DNA of 64,000 bases from Anaerosolibacter sp. (lineage in GTDB: Bacteria; Bacillota; Clostridia; Peptostreptococcales; Thermotaleaceae): the NCBI RefSeq assembly GCF_029240175.1, contig NZ_JARBTM010000005.1, forward strand, positions 248,001 to 312,000, given 5' to 3'. The notes beneath the pieces are model-generated. The model searched no databases. It was not told where the DNA came from and worked only from the letters and a program-made list of their open reading frames with translations. The stretch's first letter is position 1; each line of letters begins with the position of its first letter. This document shows, piece by piece, positions 41,526-48,830 of the stretch. Made by a program: the position numbers and the translations under genes.

Positions 41526-41822
41526 ATGGGAAGCATAGATAAGAGAAGACTACAGGGACTGATGCAGATGATGGGCGGCATGAACATCAATCCACAGCAA
41601 TTGAAAATGTTTGAAGAAATATCAAATATCTATGGAGATAAGAGCGAGGAAGAGATTATTCAAGAACTCACCCAATTAAATAAAGCATTGGGTAAAGATA
41701 AAGAAAAATATTTGAGGCAAATGGAAGCATTGGCGCAAATGAAAGATTTTCTCAGCGAAGAACAGCGGAAAAAGCTAGATCGGATCATAGAGTTTTTGAA
41801 CAAAGAGGAAAATCAAGAATAG
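41526..41822 (+). CDS. small Met-rich helical protein
   Basis: 98 residues, almost all helix: LQGLMQMMGGMNINPQQLKM, then DKSEEEIIQELTQLNKALG and AQMKDFLSEEQRKKLDRIIE. CTTGGAGGTG site. It is divergent from the gene at 40667, and both have Met-rich helices with a Pro-Glu-Glu-Gln or Ser-Glu-Glu-Gln helix start. Such small proteins may bind membranes or each other. Function unknown. Terminator at 41846. Confidence 0.6.
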   Translation: MGSIDKRRLQGLMQMMGGMNINPQQLKMFEEISNIYGDKSEEEIIQELTQLNKALGKDKEKYLRQMEALAQMKDFLSEEQRKKLDRIIEFLNKEENQE

Positions 41823-41845
41823 GTATTCCCATAGAAATATAAGAA

Positions 41846-41876
41846 AAAGACTAGGACACTCCTAGTCTTTTATTAT
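41846..41876. terminator. bidirectional terminator
   Basis: AAAGACTAGGA (41846-41856) and TCCTAGTCTTT (41860-41870) around CAC, followed by TATTATG. Between the convergent genes at 41526 and 41899. Confidence 0.85.
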
Positions 41877-41898
41877 GATCTACTTGTTTGTAAAATTT

Positions 41899-42456
41899 CT
41901 ATGAAGAGGATCTCTTCGTGCCAGTGATGGTATAAATGACATCATCAAGGGAGGCATCCGATGGGACAGAAAATTTACCGGACTTTAATTTCGCTTCCAG
42001 TTTCAATTCCTGTATACGGGCAATAAATTTTGCAGTGTTGTCAATAAGCCCCTTTTGCTTTAAAATATTAGCAATACCACTACCTGGGGTACCGTTGGGA
42101 ATATCCACTTGGATTGTCGTGGGTTGTGGCTGTGGCACTACGGCAGTAACGACAGTTTCTAATACCGGCGAGGCTTGTGGTTCCTCAGGCAATGATGGAC
42201 TCTCATTGTTACTAGATGTCTGGCTTTGAGATAAATCTTCAGAAGCAATCTCTGTAGGCGTTTCCTCTGATGCCACTTCATTGGATGGAGAATTCTGCTG
42301 AGCTGCAACCGGTTCTCCATTGGTAAGCTTGTCGGTTGAAAAAGCCAAAGAGTCCGAAACCTTCCAGGTAATTACTGTGGACATTACTAGAATAATAACA
42401 AAGGCAAGCAAAACATCACTGGCTTCGTATAATAAATCTTTGAATTTTTCAAACAT
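41899..42456 (-). CDS. membrane-anchored MltG (YceG) N-terminal-like domain protein without catalytic domain
   Basis: 185 residues from the ATG at 42456, after AGGAGGATAC. A membrane helix (ASDVLLAFVIILVMSTVITW) is followed by a long Ser-Pro-Gln-Thr linker (about 40-115) and a C-terminal domain. In this domain IPNGTPGSGIANILKQKGLI, IARIQELKLEAKLKSGKFSV and SLDDVIYTI copy the LysM-like N-terminal domain of the transglycosylase MltG. The catalytic YceG part is absent. Probably a cell-wall or septum binding protein. Confidence 0.7.
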   Translation of the reverse strand: MFEKFKDLLYEASDVLLAFVIILVMSTVITWKVSDSLAFSTDKLTNGEPVAAQQNSPSNEVASEETPTEIASEDLSQSQTSSNNESPSLPEEPQASPVLETVVTAVVPQPQPTTIQVDIPNGTPGSGIANILKQKGLIDNTAKFIARIQELKLEAKLKSGKFSVPSDASLDDVIYTITGTKRSSS

Positions 42457-42625
42457 CCTGTATCCTCCTCTTATGTAATGCAGAAACTTATATATAAAGG
42501 ATAACATATCCAAAGGGATTGTTTCAACTGCAATCAAAAATATATTCCGGAGGACCTAAGGGATAGATGACATATTACTTAGTAAGTATATGGAAGAAGT
42601 ATAGCTATATGGAGAAAGGAGTGGG

Positions 42626-43147
42626 ATGATGGTACAAGTTCCTAAATATCAGTACTGTCCTAAATGTGGAGGAACGCTGTCATTAAATCACATTCATGAC
42701 CGTCAAAGATTAAGATGTGGAGAATGCAGCTTTATTCTATATGAGAATCCCATTGTGGGTGTGGCTGCAATTCTTCTTAAAGATAGAAGAATATTATTAG
42801 GAAAAAGAAATACGAGCTATAAGGGTTTGTGGTGTATACCCTGTGGTTATGTAGAGTATGACGAAGACGTTCATGATGCAGTTGTGAGAGAATTTAAAGA
42901 GGAAACAGGGTTAGAAATCGTTGTTGACAGAGTGTATACTGTAAAATCCAACTTTCATAATCCAGAGAGGCACACGGTAGGGATTTGGTTTTTGGCCCGT
43001 GAAATTGGTGGAAAGCTGGAAGCAGCCGATGATCTAGACCAGGTAGACTATTTTGATTTGGATCATATTCCACCATTGGCATTTCCAACAGATGAGATGG
43101 TTATAAAGATGTTGAGAAACGATATAGAGGGAGAGAGTGAAAAGTGA
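42626..43147 (+). CDS. zinc-ribbon Nudix hydrolase
   Basis: 173 residues. A zinc ribbon opens the protein (YCPKCGGTL and LRCGECSFI), as in NudC relatives. The Nudix box follows at about 72-94: GYVEYDEDVHDAVVREFKEE followed by TGLEI, complete. It probably hydrolyses NAD-like or ADP-ribose substrates. AAGGAGTGGG site. Its stop overlaps the GTG of the next gene (pseudouridine synthase) by four bases, so the two are translationally coupled. Confidence 0.9.
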   Translation: MMVQVPKYQYCPKCGGTLSLNHIHDRQRLRCGECSFILYENPIVGVAAILLKDRRILLGKRNTSYKGLWCIPCGYVEYDEDVHDAVVREFKEETGLEIVVDRVYTVKSNFHNPERHTVGIWFLAREIGGKLEAADDLDQVDYFDLDHIPPLAFPTDEMVIKMLRNDIEGESEK

Positions 43148-44139
43148 GAGAACTAAACGTAGGAAAAAATGAAGGCAATCAACGTATTGATAAGTTCTTG
43201 AGAAAATATTTGCCTAAGGCTTCCTTAGGGTTTATCTACAAAATGATTCGGAAAAAGAATATTAAAGTCAATGGCGGAAGAATAGACAATGACTATATGT
43301 TACAGGATGGAGATATGGTTCAGCTATACCTCAGCGAGGAAACCATTGAAGGTTTTTCAGAAAAAAAGGAAGTCAAAACCGTCAGAATGTCTTTTAAAGT
43401 CGTATATGAAGATGAAAATATACTCCTAGTAAATAAGCCCTTTGGCTTGCTAGTCCATGGTGATAGCAGGGAAAAAAAGAATACATTGATCAATCAAGTG
43501 ATGAGTTATCTCCACGCCAAGGGAGAATATGATCCTAGGGATGAAAAGACCTTTGTACCTGCCAGTGTAAATCGACTAGATCGAAATACCAGCGGTATTG
43601 TGATTTTTGCGAAGAACTATGAAACAGTGCAAAACTTGAATAAAATGATTCGAGAAAAAGAATATATTAGAAAGTACTATTTAACGATTGTAAAGGGAAG
43701 TGTAAGAAAAGGCCAAGAGCTGAAGGGATATTTGACAAAAGATGAAGATCGAAACCGCGTACGACTCGCAGCACGGGAGGATGAGGACGCAAAAGAAATT
43801 CATACCATCTATAAGCCATTAAAGCGTACGGATGAATTTAGCCTCTTAGAGGTAGAGATTATCACAGGAAGAACGCATCAGATCAGGCTTCACCTTTCAA
43901 GTATAGGTCATCCAATTATTGGGGATTCCAAGTATGGCAATCCGCGAATCAATCAAATGATGAAGAAAGAATTCGGTTTAGATACTCAGTTTTTGCATGC
44001 ATATAAAATATTCTTCGATAAATGTGTAGGAAATTTGACCTATTTGGAAGGGAAAAGCTTTGAAGCCGTCCTTCCCAAAAGGCTGAAAGATATTGAAGAT
44101 GGATTGATAAATGATTTGGAATATCAGGAAAATAGGTAG
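43144..44139 (+). CDS. RluA-family pseudouridine synthase
   Basis: 331 residues. It has an S4 domain at the N-terminus (RIDKFLRKYLPKASLGFIYK), then the RluA core. The catalytic motif is VNRLDRNTSGIVIFAKN, with Asn where RluA has His before the Arg-Leu-Asp. ITGRTHQIRLHLSSIGHPIIGDSKYGN is complete. It makes pseudouridine in 23S rRNA or tRNA. A GTG start overlaps the Nudix gene before it. Similar in size to RluC and RluD, exact site not decidable. Confidence 0.92.
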   Translation: MRELNVGKNEGNQRIDKFLRKYLPKASLGFIYKMIRKKNIKVNGGRIDNDYMLQDGDMVQLYLSEETIEGFSEKKEVKTVRMSFKVVYEDENILLVNKPFGLLVHGDSREKKNTLINQVMSYLHAKGEYDPRDEKTFVPASVNRLDRNTSGIVIFAKNYETVQNLNKMIREKEYIRKYYLTIVKGSVRKGQELKGYLTKDEDRNRVRLAAREDEDAKEIHTIYKPLKRTDEFSLLEVEIITGRTHQIRLHLSSIGHPIIGDSKYGNPRINQMMKKEFGLDTQFLHAYKIFFDKCVGNLTYLEGKSFEAVLPKRLKDIEDGLINDLEYQENR

Positions 44140-44199
44140 AAAAGATATGATGTGATATATAGTTCAGCAAAAAAGATTATTCGAAAGAAGGGGACGGTA

Positions 44200-45003
44200 A
44201 TGGATAGTTTAAACAAGCCTGAAATCAAATGTGATTCATTATGGTTTGTTTTTAATAGGGATCAAATCCTTATAAGGACTGAGAATGATAGATGGGAAAT
44301 TCCCACAAGAGAAGATTTAAGACTTATAGGATGTGAACCTGAGCGGTATCAATTTCTTGGAGAGCTAAATGGAATAAGTTGTTTTTCAGCTGAAATAAGG
44401 ATAAACGATAACCTGAAGAATAATATGGTTTTTGTTGGCTTAAGAGAGCTATTTGGCAAGATAGAGGAGCCATTGTTTTGGCTGGCAGGTAAAGCAATTC
44501 AGATTGTGAATTGGGATAAAACCTATCAATTTTGTGGACAGTGCGGAAAACCCACTGAGACAAAGGTTCGTGAATTCGCAAAGGTTTGTGTTGATTGTGG
44601 GCTTACCAATTATCCGCGTATTTCCCCGGCAATCATTGTAGCGGTCGTGAATAATGACCAGATTTTGCTTGCCCAGAGCCGTCGATTTACATCTAAGTTT
44701 TATAGTGTACTGGCAGGATTTGTTGAGCCGGGAGAAACATTAGAGGAATGTGTGATACGGGAGGTAAGGGAAGAATCGGGTATTGAAGTAAAAAATATAA
44801 CTTATTTCGGAAGCCAGCCTTGGCCTTTCCCCAATTCTCTTATGGTTGCTTTCACCGCCGAGTATGCATCTGGTGAGATCAAGATAGATGAAGAAGAACT
44901 TGTGGATGCAAAATGGTTCTCAGTGAAGGACTTACCTCAAATACCTAGCAGTATTAGTATCGCAAGGAAGTTGATTGATTGGTTTATAGAGAAATATAAA
45001 TAA
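44200..45003 (+). CDS. nudC: NAD(+) diphosphatase / decapping Nudix enzyme
   Basis: 267 residues from ATG 44200 after GAAGGGGACGG. It has a four-Cys zinc ribbon (QFCGQCGKPTE and KVCVDCGLTNYPR), the Nudix box GFVEPGETLEECVIREVREE followed by SGIEV, and the NudC signature SQPWPFPNSLM. The enzyme cuts NAD(H) to NMN and AMP, and removes NAD caps from RNA 5' ends. The third Nudix gene within a few kilobases. Follows the pseudouridine synthase by 60 bases. Confidence 0.94.
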   Translation: MDSLNKPEIKCDSLWFVFNRDQILIRTENDRWEIPTREDLRLIGCEPERYQFLGELNGISCFSAEIRINDNLKNNMVFVGLRELFGKIEEPLFWLAGKAIQIVNWDKTYQFCGQCGKPTETKVREFAKVCVDCGLTNYPRISPAIIVAVVNNDQILLAQSRRFTSKFYSVLAGFVEPGETLEECVIREVREESGIEVKNITYFGSQPWPFPNSLMVAFTAEYASGEIKIDEEELVDAKWFSVKDLPQIPSSISIARKLIDWFIEKYK

Positions 45004-45042
45004 GACAACGGGATTTTTATAACAAAGATTGTTACAATAATC

Positions 45043-45061
45043 GGGCGGGGTAACCCCGCCC
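45043..45061. terminator. GC-rich hairpin between convergent nudC and asparaginase genes
   Basis: GGGCGGGG (45043-45050) and CCCCGCCC (45054-45061) around TAA, ending with CTAG. No T-run. Its GC-rich palindrome resembles ends of dispersed repeats such as the one at 2552, so it may be a repeat rather than a true terminator. Confidence 0.5.
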
Positions 45062-45075
45062 CTAGTTACTGAATA

Positions 45076-46086
45076 TCAAAATTTATTTAATTTAAATACT
45101 GGCTGTAACTCACCGATGATTTCACCGCGATGATTCTTCACAACGGGTTTCCAAAGAGACCTCAACTGTTGAAATTCGTCCTTGGTGATTAGGTCGAGGC
45201 TGTTTAATACATCAATGATGACTGGGTCAATGGCACGATAGGAACCATCATCGATTTTTAGACAAATGCCTAAATCCTCGTCTACGACACCAATATTATA
45301 GACAGCTTCAGCACCTAATTTGGCAACAAGTCTGCCTTTTGTAACTTCCATAAGAATCGTATCTAAACGATTTGTACCGGCTACGTAAAAAGGGTTAGTA
45401 GTCATTGCAGATTGAATTCTTTTCAGTATCCTGGCTCTTTCAGGTTCAAAATAGCTTTCAGGTTTTGAAAATCTTGCATAGGCTAAAGCCATCCTGTCTA
45501 TGCCCATACCAAAGACAGGTACACCGCATCCATCAACTGCCAGGACTACATCTTGGGGAGACATATCACAACATGCTGCAATGGTTTTTTTCATGATTTG
45601 TTGAATAGGATGATCCACATGTAGATAGTTTTCCATGGAGATGCATAGCAGTTTACCTAGTGCCAGCATGGCGGCATGCTTACCTGAACATGCATTATGG
45701 CTAGATTGATATGTATGACCGCCGCGAAGAATAGTATCGGCTGCTGGACTATACATAGGTGCTGCAATACCACAGTCCAAATAGGTGGTGTCATAGCCAA
45801 TTTTAGATAAGATAGATAGTACTGTATCTACGTGTGCTGGTTCGCCGCCATGGGATGATGTCATCAATGCCAATTCATGGGGTTGAATGTGAAAGGCTTC
45901 CATGCCGCCAGATTCTAAGAATGGAATGGCTTGAAACGGCTTGGCAGCAGAACGCCAAAACGTAAAACGGTGGGGGTCTCCTAAGGCATATAAAATCTTG
46001 CCATTACCATTCACAATGACTAGATCTCCATGATGACAACTCTCTATATGGCTGCCTCTCGTTACATGGACAAGAATCTCTGACAA
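45076..46086 (-). CDS. L-asparaginase II (AnsA-like, Rhizobium type)
   Basis: 336 residues. The Asparaginase-II family signature is clear: FRFTFWRSAAKPFQAIPFLE near the N-terminus (written from HRFTFWRS), TSSHGGEPAHVD and HNACSGKHAAML with the Cys, Ser and Lys expected in the active site, and DGCGVPVFGM. It is not related to the classic AnsB type. It converts asparagine to aspartate and ammonia. The start is preceded by GAAGGAGGC. A sigma-A-like promoter lies at 46123-46151. Confidence 0.9.
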   Translation of the reverse strand: MSEILVHVTRGSHIESCHHGDLVIVNGNGKILYALGDPHRFTFWRSAAKPFQAIPFLESGGMEAFHIQPHELALMTSSHGGEPAHVDTVLSILSKIGYDTTYLDCGIAAPMYSPAADTILRGGHTYQSSHNACSGKHAAMLALGKLLCISMENYLHVDHPIQQIMKKTIAACCDMSPQDVVLAVDGCGVPVFGMGIDRMALAYARFSKPESYFEPERARILKRIQSAMTTNPFYVAGTNRLDTILMEVTKGRLVAKLGAEAVYNIGVVDEDLGICLKIDDGSYRAIDPVIIDVLNSLDLITKDEFQQLRSLWKPVVKNHRGEIIGELQPVFKLNKF

Positions 46087-46122
46087 ATAAACCGCCTCCT
46101 TCGGAGAAAATATATTATAATG

Positions 46123-46151
46123 AGTATATGCTTATTATATCATGAAAACAA
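46123..46151 (-). promoter_or_regulatory. sigma-A promoter of the asparaginase gene
   Basis: On the minus strand TTGTTT (46146-46151) is spaced 17 bases from TATACT (46123-46128), about 37 bases before the start codon. Confidence 0.6.
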
Positions 46152-46186
46152 TTGTCCATAGAAATTGATAAAATAACATTGGGATA

Positions 46187-46996
46187 GTGGATAAGGAAAG
46201 GATTAAAAACCATATGAATGAGGCAAAAATGTCTGTGTTGGATTATAGTTTAGGTCGATATGATTATTCTGGTGCTTATAGGTTATTAAAGGATATTGAT
46301 GATGCACCTCAAAGCATTGTCTGTATTTTGGATGGCTGTAGATACGCAGCGAATTTTGATTTTAAAACAGCTTTTGAAACAGTTAGAGCTTTAAAAGATG
46401 ATAAGGACATGGATATACCGATGAAAAAGTGGCTTGATGATATGGAGAGTCTTGCTAAAGGTGTACCCGATGCGATTTTTTCTGAACTTCTAGAAAATAC
46501 TAGAATTCAGCTGGAAAATGAACGATATATTGATTTTGTGAGCAGAATATACCGTCTAAAGGAAGCTATTTTAAAATATGTTTTTATTCGGTATCATATA
46601 GAAAAAAATAAAGTTACATTTTCATCGGAAGTTTTGTCAAAGCAATCCATATTAAAAATACTAAGAAAAAAGTATAAGATTTTCAATCCAAATCTAAGTT
46701 ACGCCATTACAGCCTATTTACAAAAGTACCACAACAATGATTGGCGATGTAATCAATTGATCCATTTAATAAATAGTGATAAAATGAATGCGCTCATGGA
46801 TTTACGCAATGCCTCTATCGCAGGGCACGGGTTTAAAGGAATTGAACGTAAAGACCTTATCATGATTTATGGCAGTATTGATCAAATCATAGAGGATTTT
46901 GTTAAAGTATTTTCTGAAATAAATGTTCATTTACAAAGAAATAAGTATGATCGGTTAAATCGTTATATTTTAGAAATGATGGCAAAAAACAAATAG
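46187..46996 (+). CDS. orphan HEPN-domain protein (Csm6/Csx-like RNase candidate without CARF)
   Basis: 269 residues, all helical. The HEPN RNase motif is at 207-214: Arg-Asn followed by four residues, Gly and His (DLRNASIAGHG), with the polar Asn right after the Arg as in active HEPN nucleases. The helix ERYIDFVSRIYRLKEAILKY (about 119-138) matches the one before the motif in Csm6 and Cas02710-type effectors. No CARF domain and no CRISPR locus are seen. GTG start used. ATG at 46214 is possible. Probably an RNase of a defence or stress system. Confidence 0.6.
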   Translation: MDKERIKNHMNEAKMSVLDYSLGRYDYSGAYRLLKDIDDAPQSIVCILDGCRYAANFDFKTAFETVRALKDDKDMDIPMKKWLDDMESLAKGVPDAIFSELLENTRIQLENERYIDFVSRIYRLKEAILKYVFIRYHIEKNKVTFSSEVLSKQSILKILRKKYKIFNPNLSYAITAYLQKYHNNDWRCNQLIHLINSDKMNALMDLRNASIAGHGFKGIERKDLIMIYGSIDQIIEDFVKVFSEINVHLQRNKYDRLNRYILEMMAKNK

Positions 46997-46999
46997 GAA

Positions 47000-47028
47000 T
47001 TGTTGTATAGGGCAATAAGTGATAGAAT
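47000..47028 (+). promoter_or_regulatory. sigma-A promoter of the first signal peptidase gene
   Basis: TTGTTG (47000-47005), 17-base spacer, TAGAAT (47023-47028), 36 bases before the ATG. Confidence 0.6.
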
Positions 47029-47064
47029 AAAACATGGTGAGCTTGTATAAAGGAGGGGGAGCAT

Positions 47065-47595
47065 ATGAAGAAAGAGATTATAGAATGGATTAAAACCATT
47101 GTTATTGCAGTAGTCATTGCATTGGCAATAACAAATTTTATTGCAAGACCAACCTTAGTAAAAGGATATTCCATGTATCCTACCTTGGATCAATACGATT
47201 ATTTGATTATCAATAAAATTCCATATATGATCCACGAACCAGAGCGCGGGGACATCGTCGTATTTAAGTCCCATTTAAAAACTCTAGAAGGAAAAGAAAA
47301 GGATTTGATTAAAAGAATCATTGGCATTCCAGGAGACCATGTTCAAGTAACTGGAGGTAAAGTTTCTGTCAACGGAGAGGAACTGGAAGAACCATATATT
47401 AACGGAGACTATACACCTGGAGAAGTTGATACCATTGTTCCAGAGGATATGCTTTTCGTCATGGGAGATAATCGTGAGAATAGTTTAGATAGCAGAGATG
47501 AAAGAGTAGGACCAGTAGAAAAGGAAACACTGATGGGTAAAGCCTTTGTGCGCTTATACCCCTTCACAAAAATTGGTTTAATGGATGGTAAATAA
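47065..47595 (+). CDS. lepB: signal peptidase I
   Basis: 176 residues. One N-terminal membrane helix (IKTIVIAVVIALAITNFIA) anchors the catalytic domain outside. The catalytic Ser is in VKGYSMYPTLD and the Lys in DLIKRIIGIPGDHV. MGDNRENSLDSRDERVG closes the fold. It removes signal peptides from secreted proteins. AGGAGGGGG site. A shorter relative lies at 58316. Terminator at 47594. Confidence 0.93.
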   Translation: MKKEIIEWIKTIVIAVVIALAITNFIARPTLVKGYSMYPTLDQYDYLIINKIPYMIHEPERGDIVVFKSHLKTLEGKEKDLIKRIIGIPGDHVQVTGGKVSVNGEELEEPYINGDYTPGEVDTIVPEDMLFVMGDNRENSLDSRDERVGPVEKETLMGKAFVRLYPFTKIGLMDGK

Positions 47596-47626
47596 ACTCA
47601 AGCTTTGGCTTGAGTTTATTTTTATT
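47594..47626 (+). terminator. terminator of lepB
   Basis: AAACTCAAGC (47594-47603) and GCTTGAGTTT (47608-47617) around TTTG, followed by ATTTTTATT. Confidence 0.88.
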
Positions 47627-47741
47627 CATTGAACTTTGCTTTCACAATGAAGGAAATTGAAGAAATATAGCGAAATAAGTATTGAAGGAAAAGTAATCCT
47701 ATCATAGATACAATAAATCTTAAATGCGAGGAGCCGTTAAG

Positions 47742-48188
47742 ATGGAGAATAGGGATATCATCATTGTAAATGATTCAAAATTTGAAGCGAGAATATTGAT
47801 GGATATTTTGTCCAGATTAGGGATGAATCCTATCATTTCTGATGAGTATACGATCTTAAGAGATATAAAGCATCGTAAACCCTTTATGGTTATTATTAAC
47901 TATATTTTGGAGGACTGTACAGGAGATCGAATTATTGAAGAACTCAAAAAGAGATCACCCAACACCATATGCATTCTTTCATCAAGCAACGCTCTCTCCA
48001 TCACGGATTTTCCCAGCAGTCCCATAGATCAAATCATAAAAACGCCTATTACTATTGACAAAATGAAAGAGATACTCCTAGAAAAACTTGAACAAGAAAA
48101 CAGTCAATGCAGCAAATGTGGTAAAGCCATTCAGAAAGATTTTATTGTCTGCCCATACTGCGGTACGTTATTAAAAATTAGAGCATAA
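47742..48188 (+). CDS. pseudo-receiver domain fused to a zinc ribbon
   Basis: 148 residues from the ATG at 47742 after GAGGAGCC. Residues 1-115 have the receiver fold: IIIVNDSKFEARILMDIL at the start, IINYILEDCTGDRII where the phospho-acceptor Asp should be, and CILSSSNALS with the Ser of the switch. But residue 53 is Asn instead of Asp, so it is unlikely to be phosphorylated. A zinc ribbon ends it (CSKCGKAIQKDFIVCPYCG). Its partner is unknown. The stop lies in the terminator. Confidence 0.75.
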   Translation: MENRDIIIVNDSKFEARILMDILSRLGMNPIISDEYTILRDIKHRKPFMVIINYILEDCTGDRIIEELKKRSPNTICILSSSNALSITDFPSSPIDQIIKTPITIDKMKEILLEKLEQENSQCSKCGKAIQKDFIVCPYCGTLLKIRA

Positions 48189-48202
48189 TGCTCTTTTTTT
48201 TG
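48180..48202 (+). terminator. terminator overlapping the stop of the pseudo-receiver gene
   Basis: AGAGCAT (48180-48186) and ATGCTCT (48188-48194) around A, followed by eight T. The TAA stop is the tip. Confidence 0.85.
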
Positions 48203-48262
48203 TTTATTTTTTCTGATATTGCACAAGCTAATAAATGAAAAAATGAAAGGAGGCAAGACTCT

Positions 48263-48688
48263 ATGAAAGTAAGAGAACTGATGACAACAAATGTTTCAAC
48301 GGCAGGGGTGGATACACCGATTGATCAAGTGGCAAAACAAATGAGAGATCTAGATGTAGGGTGTATTCCAGTATGTGACCAAAATAAAAATGCCTTAGGA
48401 ATCGTTACGGATAGAGATATCGTAATCAGAAGTGTTTCCCAGGGAAATACGAGAGTCAATGCAGGGGATGTAATGAGCAGCAATCTTGTGTATGCAACGC
48501 CAGAAATGCATGCCCATGAGGCCGCTGAAATTATGGCAAAACATCAGATCAGAAGATTACCTGTTGTTGAGAATGGAAGAATCGTAGGGATTTTAGCCAT
48601 TGGTGATTTGGCAACAGTAAATATCTATGTGAATGAGGCAGGGGATGCATTAAGCGATATATCAAAACCGAGTACAACTAAAATGTAG
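48263..48688 (+). CDS. CBS-domain protein
   Basis: 141 residues, a pair of CBS motifs: KVRELMTTNVSTAGVDTPID with GIVTDRDIVIRS, then VNAGDVMSSNLVYATPEMHA with RLPVVENGRIVGILAIGDLA. CBS pairs sense adenine nucleotides and regulate partner enzymes or channels. It stands alone here. GAAAGGAGGC site. Probably a cytoplasmic nucleotide sensor. Target unknown. Terminator at 48693. Confidence 0.9.
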   Translation: MKVRELMTTNVSTAGVDTPIDQVAKQMRDLDVGCIPVCDQNKNALGIVTDRDIVIRSVSQGNTRVNAGDVMSSNLVYATPEMHAHEAAEIMAKHQIRRLPVVENGRIVGILAIGDLATVNIYVNEAGDALSDISKPSTTKM

Positions 48689-48692
48689 CGAG

Positions 48693-48726
48693 TAAAGTTC
48701 CTGTTTATGCAGGAACTTTATTTTGT
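48693..48726 (+). terminator. terminator of the CBS gene
   Basis: TAAAGTTCCTG (48693-48703) and CAGGAACTTTA (48710-48720) around TTTATG, then TTTTG. Confidence 0.88.
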
Positions 48727-48830
48727 TGTATAAAATAATAGAATAACTATTTATGGGAGAAAACAGAAAATATTGGGTATAATAAGAAGTATAGGTAAAA
48801 TCCATAATCTAAGTGGGGGATATAAAAGAG

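Noticed and set aside
46187-46996. CRISPR array or cas genes near the HEPN gene
   Set aside because: No regularly spaced repeats and no cas-like genes were seen within the window, so the CRISPR link rests on domain resemblance only.
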